A stretch of 64,000 nt of DNA from Porites lobata (GCA_942486035.1 CALNXK010000103.1:1697001-1761000); one strand, 5' to 3'; positions 36,101 through 49,434 are shown, counted from the stretch's first letter. Notes: generated by a model not told the origin, from the sequence alone. Numbers and translations are program-made.

Positions 36101-39100
36101 AAGTTTCCAAAAAAAAAAAAAAACAAAGAGGTCAAATTCGCGTCGCCATATTATTCACGCCACATATACGAATGATTTTTATTGCCAATGAAAATTTGCA
36201 TGGAAAATTGCCCCCAAATAGGTCATTTGATATTTTGTGTGTACTTAAGTCGGCAATTGTGTTTTTCCTTTTCACAAGTCAAGCAATTAAACGAATTTAC
36301 ATGGAACAATATCGTTTTCACCAAGTATGCAATATCATAGCAAACAAACGCAACGGAAATCATAGACAATTGATTCTGCACTGTAAAGCTCGTTAAACGG
36401 ACATATCATTTCCTAGAAGCAAAGCCAATCAAATCTTGCGAGTCATTGAGAACACCAAAAACATGAATATTAAGGCCACATTTCAATGAAAAGCTTGTAT
36501 TGTTTGGTGTTATTTTCTGGCGATAGCCAGTTTGGCCGTATTCTTCTTTACATAGAGCTTTTGCTTACGCGCGTATCACTAACCAATAACTTAGCTCAAT
36601 TGCCTCCAACTTTATATTAGTCATTATCAAAATGTTGCCGTTAGCATTCGATCAAAAATAGCAGCTCAGTTTAAAAAGTAAGGAAAAAACACATTTTGCT
36701 TCTTCACCAATTTGATCAATTCTTCATGTACGTGAAAGATTCGAAAAGTAAGGTTTGTGCCAATCGGAATCTTCCCACGGGTAGCTAGTATCTGCAGCCG
36801 ACGTAGGTATCGATTTTGTATTCCCTTGTATTTCATCCCTGTGATTCATTCAAGGGCTTAGTAGTGGGATGTAAAGGTTTACGTTATTAGTAGAAGCACT
36901 CAATTTAAAAAAGGTTAAAAATAGTAAATTTAAAAACGCGCAGACGTCTCAGCCCTGGTTTCGACCTCTGGGCTTTCGCTCTTCATCACTGAATCCTTTT
37001 TACTGTAGCAACATGAACAACCATTCACTGAAGTAGGGCAAGCTAGAAACGTTTAAATTTGGACGTTTTTAAAAACGTCTTTCAGTTCTGGCATTAATTT
37101 ATCGTTAAGTACCTCACAGAACTGAAACGTTAAAGTTCAAAGTACCTGCACTCCCACTCCGGTGATTATTTCTCTCTTTGGACGTCATCCATGGTCTAAA
37201 ATGGAACTGTTACAGCTAGTATAACGCAAAATAAAATTAAGTATAAGATTCTCTTAATATCTTCGCCGTACACTCGATATCACTTTTTTAGTTAAAATTA
37301 GTAATTGGTCCCAATCAGTACTTAACTTTTTTATGTGTGCGTGAAGAACATGGGGTCTTTCTGTACCCCGAATTGCTCTAATGGATTTAAAAAGGGCCAA
37401 AAGTCTGAACGAGGGGTAAGAGTTTTTCATCCTTGATTTGGTTTTCAAGGCTTTGATTTTTCCAGCTCTACAGAGTAAAACATACTTAATGATTCCTGCT
37501 GAAGTTTTGCGCTTGACCGCTGTTTTAATATCGGGTGCTTAAATTTATTTACACGAGAGGCAAAAGCTGGTATACATATCGGCAAGGCAATGCTAGGTGT
37601 AAGTAGGCAACCGCTGCCTAGCAACCCATTCAGAGGTCAGAGATGTACAGAGATACATGCTCAACCCATTCGCTCCTGGGAATTTTGCTAAAAATGACAA
37701 CTTTGAAGCTATTCGAGCTGTTTTCTGGTCACTGTCAGGCTATAATGATCCACAACTGACCAAAAACGCCATTCTACTATCTTGGCCTTCTGCTGCAACT
37801 GCAAAATGTCAGCTTCCAAAATTTCCGAGCATGCGCAGAAAGTAAACTTTCGAGGGTTTTTGGTTTAATCTTGACTTCTTATTATCGCTTTATCTACTCC
37901 CCTTGTTTTTCTCTTTTCTTGCCTCGTTTTTTTCCCTTTTGCTGAGAAATTACCAGGCTTCATTTGGATTTATTTCTCTTTCTGGAAAAGCCTTTACAGT
38001 CTTGGGATTAGATGGAAGGAAAGCTACAATAGGAGGGTAGTGGTACAATTATATTTTCATGATAATTTTGGGGTCAACGTTACATGTTTCTTTGTCTTTT
38101 TCCCCGGCCTCCTTGACTGAATTGTGTTCATTCTGGTGTAGTTTAAAAGATCTCTTTCCCCTTAAACTGATGATGTCACAAGCAAGCGGTAAAAGGGACG
38201 TGGATTCGCATGAGCGATTACGGGCGGTTTAGAGGCGAACTGAAGCCTAGTTAAACTGTGGTCAGCAGCACTCGGCTACTGTGCCAACCTTATTACGGTT
38301 TAGAATCCTATAGCCTAACAGGTTGCCCAGGGCCTCTGGACCTTGTTGCAAACATCTTAAGATTACAGGAACTTTTTTCTTCGGAACAATAGGTTACAAC
38401 GCTATATTAGAACCCCCTTATCGTAAGAGCTTATTATGCAATCGGGCTGTAGGTACTGACCACTGGTTTTTCAATCAGTGTTTATCTTCGATGCAATTCT
38501 TAAGCCTATGGTATTTTTTGTTAAATTGCATATAGGAGCGACTCTGCGACTCTTGTAAGACATGTAGTAAGACTAAAATTGGGATAAACAAATGCTTCAC
38601 AATTTACGAAAAGTTAGTAACGAAATTGTCAACGACCTACGAAGATTTGATCTATGTACATAGGCTTAGTTAAGTGGAAGGTCTAAAGAAGCTAAATACA
38701 AATAATAGACTATCAAGACTTAACTCGGAGATGCAAATGAATGCTGGTTTAAGAGAGATTTCCTCCGGATGAAACAAGTTGCGCATTGAACATAACTTTG
38801 AAGTAGCCTCTTACAAACAAAACTATTCCTCAACTAAAAATATTTAGACTGATTCAATGCGTGTAAGAAAACAAGTTCTCTACATTTAACTTAAAACTCA
38901 TTTGTTTCCTCGAACGCTTCTTTACAGACTTTTGCACCGGTTATTTATAGACTTTTTAAGTTTTTAATAACATTTTGCATGGTCATGACATTATCCTGTC
39001 CAATATTTCTTGGTATTTCTGGGGGCGCCATTTTGACGGAAATACCGGGTAAGATTTACCTTGATATAGATTACAAGTGATCCTCGTAAATTAGTGATAT

Positions 39101-40584
39101 TTCACCCAAGACTGTGCCAAACTTTCGAGACGTTGGAAGTTATTAGGTTATCAGGTTATTTGAGCTTGTGATATTTCGTTGCCTTGAAGCGTTGACCAGG
39201 TTGACCTGATCAGTCAGACTCCGGTCGTAAGTCTGTCGGAGTTACGTGATGCCGCTATCACGAGGAGCCGCATGCAGTAAAATTTCTGTCCCGTAATTTA
39301 ATCAGTTAAATCATCAAAGTTGACAGGTCTTTCTGATGATCAAAGCGACCGTTCGGTTTACCATTTACACCTTCAGTGCGAAGACTGTCACGGGAACATT
39401 AACACCTTCAGGATAATTGCTTACCATAACAGTGGTAGGTCGCGCGCGTCTGGTCGGTTTCGAAGAACGTGATCGTGACTGTTGTTTTCATTCAGTGACT
39501 GTGCGCGTTGATATGCCAACGTTTAAAACAGACTGCAACATTAAATTTTTGTTATAAAAGCAAAGAAGCTGCTGAGTAGAAACTAAACCGTCCCAGACTT
39601 ATTCCGTTTCATTCGTGTACTTTCATTTTGATGGGGTCTGATGATGAATTTACTTCTGCCTTCTAATCAGGCACGTAAACAACATAGAGATAAAACATTT
39701 CATTTTGCTTTTGTGGAGTAAATTCATCTTAAAAAAGTTAAACTAGTGGACCACTTTCTCCGCGTACTTGTAAAAATAGGCATTTAATATGTCGCGCTAC
39801 AGTGCGAAAATCTTCTTGTTGTGGATTAGATTTCAGTATACATATTCTTCATTTCGCGCCAGAATAAATTAGTTTGCGCGTAAAGGGCTTCTAAAAAAAG
39901 ATCACAAGGTTTGTCCCACGTCGAGTCCACCTTCTAGAGATACGCCGGCATGGTAGCTGGAATACATTGCCGAGGCGAAGATCTGGCATTTTTTCCTCCT
40001 CGTCGTTTTTTCTCCGCGACGTTTGTTTATATTTGTAGTGAGAATGCCGCGCATATCGGTGGATTTTACTTCAGTCAAGCGGCTTCAGTTCCTGCGGCTT
40101 GCTACTCATCATAAAGAAGAGTGCCGGAATCGCTTTGTTCGCCTTTAACAGATTTGTTGTCGAATGCAAGGTAAAAGAACGGACTACTGTAAGGTAAGAA
40201 TTGAAGTTTAAATTTGTTTCTCGGCGAAAAATATTGCATACAACTCGTGAAACCCGTGAGTATTACCTCTGTTTAATACACCGGATGTCATGCGATGACC
40301 CCTCGCTTTTACGATGGATAGGACGGATCGATACAAACAATAATTTCTTTCGCAACGTTTAGTATCATTTACTTAATATGGAGATCATCTGAGGACGATG
40401 TTTCGTTATATATGCTTCATTTCTTGGCTTATTCCGGCTACGTGCGAAAAATTAGATGACAATGTTTGTGTGCTATAATTGTACTGATAATTTCTTGCAC
40501 CTTGAAACTCATGAAAGCCAAACTTGTTTAACCCTAGCAAAAAACTCTTTTAGTGGAGGAACTCAACCTGATAGTTGCACTAAA
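33104..40584. other. Large noncoding interval upstream of FoxQ2
   Basis: About 7.5 kb without a credible exon. It is AT-rich, with a poly-A run (about 35425-35448) and short homopolymers but few obvious inverted-repeat elements. That scarcity contrasts with the rest of the window and is compatible with regulatory DNA of the developmental gene, though conservation cannot be judged here. Confidence 0.4.
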
Positions 40585-41205
40585 ATCTAATAATTGTTAC
40601 TGCATTTGCATGCTCTCTGTAACCTCGTGGGTAGAACATACCCGATGGTTACATTAATAATAATCACTGCATTTGCTCTCTGTAACCTCGTGGGTAGAAC
40701 ATACCCGAAGGTTACGTTAATGATAATCATTGCATTTTCTCTTTGTAACCTCGTGGGTAGAACATACCTGATGGTTACATTAATAATATCACTGCATTTG
40801 CTCTCCGTAACCTCGTGGGTAGAATATACCTGACGGTTACATTTAATAATAATCACTGCATTTGCTCTCTGTAACCTCGTGGGTAGAACATACTTGAAGG
40901 TTACGTTAATAATAATCATTGCATTTTCCCTTTGTAACCTCGTGGGTAGAATATACCTGACGGTTACATTTAATAATAATATTAATCACTGCATTTGCTC
41001 TCTGTAACCTCGTGGGTAGAACATACCTGAAGGTTACGTTAATAATAATCATTGAATTTTCTCTTTGTAACCTCGTGGGTAGAACATACCTGATGGTTAC
41101 ATTAAAAATAATCGCTGCATTTGCTGTCCGTAACCTCGTGGGTAGAGTATACCTGATGGTTACAATAATAATCATTGCATTTTCTCTTCGTAATCTCGTG
41201 GGAAA
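40585..41205. repeat. Minisatellite, 62-73-bp unit, about ten copies
   Basis: The block GTAACCTCGTGGGTAGAA recurs near 40619, 40682, 40745, 40807, 40869, 40935, 41006, 41068 and 41130, with a decayed last copy near 41192. Each unit also has GGTTACATT or GGTTACGTT, an AATAATAATCA spacer and GCATTTGCTCTCT or TCTTT. Every unit can therefore form a stem (GGTTAC with GTAACC). Long frames cross the array only because many units are near a multiple of three; they are not credible genes. Confidence 0.9.
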
Positions 41206-43392
41206 AAAATTAATGCCTCTCTCCTGGAAATTTTGCCCTGTCCTTTGAGCATAGTGATCTTTGGGTAGCGAATTCACGAAAACAGGTAAAACGCTTTTTT
41301 TAACAACAGCATTTATATTATTTGGCTTTTTGAGGAGGTTAAACATTAATGGAATATAATATAAAAAAAAGCTGATAAAGCGGAAAAAGTTATCTTTACA
41401 AAATGCGCTTTGACAATGTCAAGGAGTGAAATAAGCTGAAGTTTTGTAGTTAGCCCGAAGAAAACCTGTTCCTGCATGAAAAGCAGTTCTGATTCCCTTC
41501 TCTTAACTAGAAGAGATGCATATCCCCGTGAACCAGTTTTTTAACTAGGAGCGATTCCCACTCACTTAAGATACTTTATTGACACGAGTTCCTATTTCAA
41601 TATATGTCTAATTCAAGCTTAGCCGCGTGATAGCTCTTCATTAGCGAAAAGGTCCAAGTGATATTTTGATTGACGTGTTGTTTTGGATCCTGAGGTTTTT
41701 TAACACCTTTTCTCTAGCTTAACTGGCGAAGATATTCTAGGAATTTGCCCTTCAATTCCAAATTCTTTGATGTGCCGCCAGATGCGGTGCAAAAATATCA
41801 CCTCTTGCGGCTCCTCGTGGATTCAAACCTGTATTAAGTTGACCTTCATTAATAGTCGCCCTCTATTAAGTAGTCTCAATAATTTCCCTTAATTACTGTA
41901 AACCTGGCCTATATAAATTGGTGACGTATTCCGTGGTCTCAACGAGCTATTTTTTGATTGCCTTCACCTCTATAAAAACGGTCATTTTCGCAAGATGCAC
42001 CATGCAAGTGCAATAGATTAGATCACTGTGCATGACATTCAGTGGTCTATTAATCCGGGACCTTTCTTTTTCCACAAGAAGAGTTAGAAAAACTTTGAGT
42101 TTAACTTGTCGTGTAGTAGATATTTCGCTTTGTCAAAGGCCTGTATTAAACAGTCAACTTGTATCAGGTTATTTAAATGTTTGAGAACATTTAAATAGAT
42201 ATTAACTTTACTAGCCGGATGAATTTCTTCAAGAAGTCAGTTACCCATTCCTATGGCTAAAACTGGTGACTATTACCGACGGAAGTAATTGTTTCCAGTA
42301 CAGTGGTCCCTGTATACCTTACTGAAAATGGGCTTTCAGGCTTCTTCTCTCTAGAATTTTGTCATTCTAGGCGTGTCTTTCTAACAAGGGAGTTCTTTGA
42401 CAAATCAAACATATAAATAGCCCTTGTTTAACATTTTGGAGTTGTTAGGGGTCTTGTTAATCTGTTGTTATATACTAACGCAGGTACTTTAAAAACTTTT
42501 AATGGCTCTTTCTTCAAAATAGCAAGTACGGTAAAAATATGAATACAAATCTATAGATATAATATTAAAAAGGCAGTTTTTGAGTGAGCTTTATTTTTAA
42601 AAAAAAAAAAAGGTTTGATGCAATAAGAACCCATCACCTTTTAAGTAGCATCTACACTAGCAAGGTTAGCTGACAACTCAGCTGTCGGAGTTGTGAGTGG
42701 TGTGTTGGTTATAATTAAGGGTGGGGGAGTTGTGAGTGTTGTGTGAGTTAAGAGTGTTATGGTGTTTGTGAGGGATGTAGGGAGTACAATCAGTGTTGTG
42801 ATGGTTATGAGGGCTGTGGGAGTATTAGAAGCAGTAGCATTGAACTTTATTATCTCGTCAAGAATCTCAAGTGTGATAACATGCGAAGGATGAGCTAGTT
42901 GTGAGAGTTGTGCTCTGTTTTACTAATTTCTTTTGAGTTTCTTTGGTGTTATCATCTGTGATTGATGCTAAATTTAGCCATAGTTAGTCAGTAGAGGGGA
43001 CTGGTTAGGAAAGCCGGCAAACCTCAAAGCTGAAAACAACGGTGCATGAGTGTAGGTTGTTGGAAGCTGGAAGTTCCCTGACCTTGGCAACCCTTTGTTT
43101 TTTGTTCACAAATTGTGACTGAATAAATCAATGCAATGTTTCTATTGATCAGTAGGTTCAAAATGATGGGAATGACTATTGAACGTTGTGCACGGTCAGG
43201 TCCAAAAAAGCTAACAAAAACATATAACAAAGGGTTTCCCAACCATTCCACTCTAATTAACTATGATTAAGTGGTTCCCAACACTATCAGCCGCAATTTA
43301 AATAGCATTTCTGTCTGGAGACTGTGGGTATTGATAAAACAAACAACGAAAGCAGAAGCCAAACAATACCTCATAAATGAAAATGCAGCAAC
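41206..43392. other. No gene recognised; low-complexity stretches
   Basis: Contains a GT-rich degenerate repeat of 'GAGTGTTGTG' type at about 42685-42830 and a poly-A run at 42598-42612. Around 41830-41890 are loosely repeated 'TATTAAGT' blocks. No exon with splice sites is seen. Confidence 0.4.
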
Positions 43393-43531
43393 TTAGGGCC
43401 TGTTTACATGGAGTGGGGGACCCCGGTCTAGTGAGGTTGGTTTCTTTTGTTTTCACGCTCTAGGGGACACAAAACAAAAGAAACTTACCCCATTAGACCG
43501 GGGTCCCCCACTCCATGTAAACAGGGTTTTA
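43393..43531. mobile_element. Palindromic MITE, copy 2 (TTA target)
   Basis: Element 43396-43528 is a close copy of 15948-16080, again a 133-bp near-perfect palindrome flanked by TTA on both sides. The same centre (TTTTCACGCTCTAGGGGACA) is present. The close similarity points to fairly recent spread of a PIF/Harbinger-like family. Confidence 0.85.
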
Positions 43532-45111
43532 TAATAACGCGTACCTCAAAAAATTAACCCAACGGGAATAGCAGCATGCTAGTAACGCAAATTCATGCAA
43601 TGACTCTGCATGAATAAAACTAGGAGGCACGAAGACTAAACAGCGTAGGACAAAATAGGCATATGAAACGAAAAAACTGAAAACCCCGCATGGGGAAATA
43701 AGAAACCGGACATACTACGAGAACTGAACAACAACTGATTGCTGTCCCGCTAGAGCGCTCAATAAGATTGGAGAAAAACCGAAACCAGCGAATGTACCAC
43801 TCACGGGATCCATCAGAAGGAAACACTGAAACTAGGGAATTGCAACCTGAAAGATAAAGTGGTAGTGTGAGGACAATATAGGAAAAGACGCGGCTGGCGC
43901 CGGTCATCCGACAGGGAATTAGAGTCCCTGGCTTCTAAGACTGAAATCCCGGGAGCGATTGCAAAAATAATAACAAGGAAAGCATTGCAAGTAAATACAA
44001 CCAAAGCAAAGAGTAAACTAAGAAAATATTGCAAACAAAAGGGAAAAAGTGCTGAAAATACTGACCTTGAAGATATGCAGCTATTTTGAGAAAGGTTGTC
44101 GGATGAACTGCTCGGGACAACCCCGAAAGTTGTTGTGGGTGGTTTTGAGTTCACTGTTTTTCAAAGAAATTTGAAAGAATGGCACCGGCGGAGAGGCCAC
44201 GGACATATGTCTGCGCGTGCTAAAGGAAAGCAACAAAAGTAGATTCGACAGCTACAGTATCAGGAACAGTGTATTGATCATATCCCATATTACCTTTCAG
44301 GATTGTCGCGTGCACATTTCTTCCGACAACCTTTCTCGAAATAGCTGTATGTGACCGGACCAAATGTTGAACACGTGGCAGCCTAAAAAATCTAGGTTGC
44401 AAAACGAGATACTTACCGCGAGCATAGCCCAAGAAATTGAGGAAGAAGGAAATATAAACAGGAGGCAGAAAGGAAGCGGCAAACGCCAATGGAGAAATAA
44501 GGGGAAAGGCGAAAGGGTGAGGAGGGAATAAGCACTTAAACGAGAACGTTTAATGAGGCCTTGATGAGACCTGTGTATATTGTCTCGAAGATAAAAATGA
44601 ATGCATGGTGTATGTGTCTTACATAGTCGCTTGGGCAAGACCGCTGTGAATAGCATTTCTGTGTGGAGTCTTCTAAACAGTAAATGAAACCAACCATTCT
44701 AAATCAGTACTCATCCCCACTCACTAGACATCATCTGTGCGCGGCATAATTGCAATTGCAATGTAAAAATGAGCCAAGTCTGGCAAAATTGAATTCCCAG
44801 AAACCTGGCACTTCACTTAAAACTTTGAAATTCAGTATAAACGAACTGACCACGTACCGAGCTCGAAAACAAAGGTGACTTACCAATTGCATAGAGTTGT
44901 CTGAAACTAAGTTTGGATAAAAAAATCTTCACGACCGTTCGGGTCATTCCGATGGAATTTTTCCGTTAGCATTGGAACGATTTTTTTAATGCTTTCGTGC
45001 TCGGGTAGCCTCCGTAAGGGTGTTTGCAATGGCTCCTGGACACGGGGGTACTGCCTATAATGGCAGTGTGATGGCCTATACGGGGAGCCGAAAGGGGTCC
45101 TTCTTTTAGGC
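43532..45111. other. No confident gene; minus-strand open frames
   Basis: Minus-strand frames of 61-119 codons at 43620-44656 are rich in Phe, Leu and Ser because the plus strand is A/G-rich. No domain, signal or consistent splice pair was found. A 92-codon frame at 44907-45185 may belong to the small gene described next. Confidence 0.35.
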
Positions 45112-45671
45112 TTAGGTGCATGAAAGGGTAGGGGTAATACACTTGTTGAAGTATATGAAAGGCCCATAAGGCCTAACAGGTGCATTTTGTGGCTGTAAAA
45201 TCGAGAAAACGTTCTGGTTTTGCGATTTATTCATAGTTTAAAGACAGCGTTTTTACATTGTTTCGTCAGCTCGCGTGCAGCCACGAGGATCTTAGCTCCA
45301 CAGATTCGTCTAATTTTTGCCTTGCAGAGAGTAAATTGTGGTCGCCAAACCATAAGGCAGCTTCATTAGCAGAACACTTGAACCGGATTTACAGCTAACG
45401 GGGTTATCCGTTGCGATTTAGGCCGAGCTTTAGCGGATCTCAGTGGACAGTAACGTACGCGTTTTGGAATTGGCCGCGCAGCTAACTGCTTTTGGTATTC
45501 TACCTGTCTTTTTTTTTGTTTCTTCACGAGGGATTTGTTAACTTTCTTTGGGAATATTATTCGATAACGATTCCTTATCCTTTGATATGGCGTTTTTGAG
45601 GAGGATCGACTTGAGGCAAGGGTTATTTCTGCCCGCCTCAAACGGTTTCCGTTGATTTTTTTAATTCTCAT
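45112..45671 (-). CDS. Possible small basic protein gene, product unknown
   Basis: An ATG at 45671 opens a 101-codon frame beginning MRIKKINGNRLRRAEI. It is very rich in Lys and Arg and contains PKKVNKSLVKKQKKRQVEY, unlike chance frames nearby. A donor GCT|GTAAAT (45393/45392, phase 0) and an acceptor TCGATTTTACAG (exon from 45192) would join to a 26-codon tail ending at 45112. A different donor (CC|GTTAGC, phase 2) would instead enter the longer frame to 44907, which is rich in Pro and Arg. Read without splicing, the frame ends at 45366. No domain recognised; highly basic proteins of this size are often nucleic-acid binding or lineage-specific. Confidence 0.3.
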
Positions 45672-45978
45672 GAAAGTTGATGGTGATATCTGCGGGAGGA
45701 TTTCAAGATGACGGAATTCAACAGAATCTTCGCAACTTGAACGTTCAACGAACTTAACGGATTCGCGCTGTTTATCGTGTCAATTATAGCGCGCGCATAA
45801 TGATCAGTTTCTTGCGCCGTCTGGAGGTATGATCTTCACCCGGGTGTGCCTGATTTTAGTGTTGTGGTTGGTGGTGCGTAAAAGCGCGCGACACCCTTCA
45901 GCATTGTTCTGCATGTACCCTATTTATAAGAAGAGTAAAACCTTCAACTCCACGACATGATAGTCCTTAGAAAAAAAT

Positions 45979-48625
45979 TCACAGGCCTTCTCTCTCCCCT
46001 GTTACAACAAATGAAATATAGTTTTTAAGTACACTAGGGAGTGGCAACAGTTTGCTTCCTTGTGTGACATTTTTGCATTGTCTTTTAAGCTGCTGACGTA
46101 TAACGCTTCGACAAAGATGCGCGAGATCACGCACTTTTCTGGAACACTGTAGAAGCCAAGTTTGGTGATCACGTGACAGTGAACAAAACAGACCGGTTTC
46201 TTTGCCCAGAGCCCCTAGACTGGGCGTGGCCTGTGCATCATACAACAATCGACAAATGTCCCAGCAGTCGTTCTCTGCAGCAGTAATAAGCGGTGTCTTC
46301 CCAAATACTGTTTCAATAGCAGGATCAGCATGATAGGACAGAAGCAAACAGACGCACTCTACATCTTTAGCCATGTGCAGGGCTGTGCGTCCATTTCTGT
46401 CTTGCAAGTTCACATCAGCGCCCGCACGACACAGTACTTCAGTTGCTGAAACTCGTTCTAGTCTCCTGCGTGCGTATTGAGCATACATAAGTGGCGTCGC
46501 GCCCCAGCTGCTTGCTAAATTAATGGGAGCTCTATGACTGCAAAGGGCTTCCAAAACATCGAGGCGGCCATCAAGTGTTGCCATGGAAACAGGTGTCTTT
46601 CCCATGCAATCTTGGGCAGCCAGGTCGGCCCCATGTTCAAGCAGAATTTCAACACACTCCGGTGATTGTGCGAAATGCAGAGGTGTCATACAGGGTACTT
46701 GGCATGAACTGGAAACAAACATACCGGAAGTGATGTCATCAGCCTTGGTACTCCACACGGCCTCTCTGTAATTGACATTGGCTCCTTGGTAACAAAGCCA
46801 TTTTACTGCGTCTACTTTGTCGTATTCAACAGCTACTCTGAGTGGACTGACGGCTACGTCATGTAACGCACATTGAAGACTAGCAGAGAGATTGATATCT
46901 ATGCCTACAATAATACAAAGTCAATGTCATTGTTCGTATTTCTGCATTATATTCGAACAAAAATAAGATTAATAGTAATAATAACAATTCCGGTTTATTG
47001 ATGACTTTTCTATGGAGTAGCTCTACATTCATCAAGACTAAACTAACTAATAAAATATATTTATACATGTGCAATATGGATGAAAAAAACGAGAGAGAGA
47101 GACCTACCGCTATCACTCAGCGCTGACTAAAGGAGAGCAGACTCTCTCGGTAACAAAGTTCTCGAAAGGTGCTTTCCGACCTTAAAATTCATGCGCCCAA
47201 ATGTTTGAACTCCCAGGGCCGGGTTGTTCGAAGCTGGGTTAAGATAACTCAGGGTTATTGCAAATTTTGAACTCAGATATGAGAGCTTAAAAAGCCAATT
47301 CAGTTGAATTCTCTTTGCCTACAATTTGATGATTGGATATGCTAAAAAAAATAGAGAAAATTATCCGAGAGAGTGCTTTTTTTTAGTAAGGAAAAAGAAC
47401 CCCGGGTTAAAATTTAACCCCGGGTTAGCGCTTACCCGCGTTCGAACAACTGGGCCCAGGGTATTTTTTAGAGTTGGGAGCTTAGCATAATGAACATATA
47501 TTTGAGATTTTGGAGATGAACCCAGACAGGGTTAACCTCTTAATCTCCTTTTCCTTTGTGAATAATCAATTATTATTATTATTATAATTATTTATCTATT
47601 AAAATTGACAATACAGGCCTAGGGCTTGTTTTGCGGCTTAAATCATGCAGCAATTTTGAAATAAGTTAAGTTTAGGCTTACACTAGAGATTTTTTCCGGA
47701 CTTATAAATATTTCCGGATTCATGCATCTAGGGCATTCGAATTTGCAGGCGTTGACATATCATTTGATCCGGATACAAAAAATTCGCTTGAGATTTCGGA
47801 TTCAATTCTTCGGACATTCAACCAAACCGGGACGCTTTCGGATTCAACCCTCATATTCGTGTACGTCAGCGAAATGAATCTGGAACCAAAATGAAAATTG
47901 CGGATTCTAGTGTAAAGATGGCGTAAATGCGTATTTTCTACACCGCTCCCTTTGTTTCGAGGGACTGATTTTCTTGTGCGCTCCCTTCGTGCTTCCTAAA
48001 ATAGTTTACTCGCCGTCGTCGGAGTTATCCGTGATCTTTTGCACAAAAGAACTTCCGGAACTAATGTTATATTCTCTGACGTCAATAAACGAGAATTTGT
48101 CAGAAACAACTCAGCTTAAATGGTCCAAAGTGGTATATGAAAGATAACTGAAAATAGATAAGACATAAAAATTAAAGTATCTAGATAGCATTTTGTTTTT
48201 ATTTGGAAAACCTGTTGCCAAAGAGAATACATCCTCTCCAACTACCAAAGAGATTCCAATAAAGTTTTAGAAGGAATAAAACAAAACAAAATAAAACAAA
48301 CCTGAGCGAATAATAAAATGTATCGGAGTAATAACAAAACCCTTCAGGTATAACTCTTATACCTGGGTCTGAAGTGACTTAAAACTGCCGAATAGCATAA
48401 AGCTTATTAAATTTATAATTTATAATTTTCTTGCTTTTACTCACCGAGCTTTGACAAGACTAGTAAGCAATTTAGTGCTCCTGAAAAGGAAGCAAACACA
48501 TACAGCTTTTCATAATCTTTTGTCCTCAAATCCAAATGACTTGTGTTCTTTGATTTAACCGCATACAAAATTTTCTCAAGTTGTGCTCCATCATCTCTTG
48601 TTATTACATCTAAAATTTCGTCCAT
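45979..48625 (-). CDS. Ankyrin-repeat and SOCS-box protein (ASB family)
   Basis: Two exons: 48445-48625 and 45979-46904 (minus). The donor AAGCTCG|GTGAGT and acceptor TATTATTGTAG are both phase 1 and join to give SKLGIDINLS; the product is 368 residues. The start is the ATG at 48625 (MDEILDVITRDD). The frame is open a little further upstream but without an ATG. Ankyrin repeats fill most of the protein, with units such as TPLHFAQSPECVEILLEHGA, GKTPVSMATLDGRLDVLEAL and GRTALHMAKDVECVCLLLSY. Residues about 320-359 form a SOCS box: LAHLCRSVIRQQLKRQ (Elongin B/C-binding BC box) then LLPLPSVLKNY (Cul5 box with LPLP). The family recruits substrates to Elongin-Cullin5 ubiquitin ligases. The subtype cannot be named by eye. 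Confidence 0.88.
47216..47457. mobile_element. MITE with GGGCC..GTTGTTCGAA ends in the ASB intron
   Basis: GGGCCGGGTTGTTCGAA near 47217 mirrors TTCGAACAACTGGGCCC near 47440-47456. Inner copies of 'ACCCCGGGTTA' and its mirror lie at the right. It is about 240 bp, non-coding, within the single intron of the ASB gene (46905-48444). The target duplication is unclear (CAG or CCAG possible). Confidence 0.7.
47675..47925. mobile_element. Inverted-repeat element in the ASB intron
   Basis: CTTACACTAGAGAT near 47679 mirrors ATTCTAGTGTAAAG near 47906-47920. Between them are repeated TCCGGA and TTCGGATTCA blocks. A non-coding MITE-like unit, second in this intron. Confidence 0.55.
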
Positions 48626-49434
48626 TATCAGTTGAGCGGAAATGCTCGGAACACTCAGTACAAGACTCCTTCGCTTATTATGAGACAAAGGAATCTTTTC
48701 ACTCAAAACATGTGTGGGAAAACGTATCAGACGCTTTTAAGGTTTTATGACAGAAATGAATAATTTAGAAGTAAATCGCATATGGATACTATTGAATATC
48801 CTCTTTGTCTCGTTATTATTTTGTTAAACCCTTATTGTTTCACCACCTGTTTAGCGCTATAATAGCCTTTACCATGGTCATGAAACGTGTTTGAAACTTT
48901 CCAGTGAGCTGGACCTTGCGGCACTTGTTTGCATTCCGAGTAATAGCAAATAGAAACACCGCGGTTATGAGAAGTAGATTTGGCTAAGTTTGAGTATTTT
49001 GCCAGTTGGTCGCCGAGCAAAACTGCTACACGTCCTGTACTGAATTACGGGTAATGCCATTAAAAATTTGTCGAAGACTCTAACTTGCATTTAAAGGTTA
49101 TCTCTTCGCTCTATGCTATGGAGGCCGAGTTCCCGCAAAACAGAAATCCTGTCGAATGGGAGGATACCCTTGCCTGATTAGTCAGTGCCAAGACTCTCCC
49201 CAGCTCCCCCCCATACCCCCCCAACCCCAAGCGGTTTTGTCACAATTTTTTTTCAGTATCTTGGAACCTAGCCCGGAACAGGCCAATGTCTGACTGAACC
49301 TCTTCAGTTAAATTCTGATGGTGTAAAGCCTTGTTCTTTAGTCAAATGTATTTCAAAGCCACTTTGCCCCCCTTATTTCATGTTTCATAGTCGATTGCAA
49401 TATGATTGAAACAAGAAGCGAACTAGCAAAGTAC

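Noticed and set aside
40587..41346. Long frames and evenly spaced repeats resembling a CRISPR array or repeat protein
   Set aside because: The spacers are themselves repeats and the host is a eukaryote. The frames stay open only because many units are close to a multiple of three bases. It is a minisatellite.
43620..44656. Series of Phe/Leu/Ser-rich minus-strand frames that resemble membrane proteins
   Set aside because: The composition follows from A/G-rich sequence on the plus strand. No consistent exon boundaries or family pattern.
48626..48706. N-terminal extension of the ASB protein from 48706
   Set aside because: The codon there is TTG, not ATG, and the upstream frame is soon closed by a stop. 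The ATG at 48625 is preferred.
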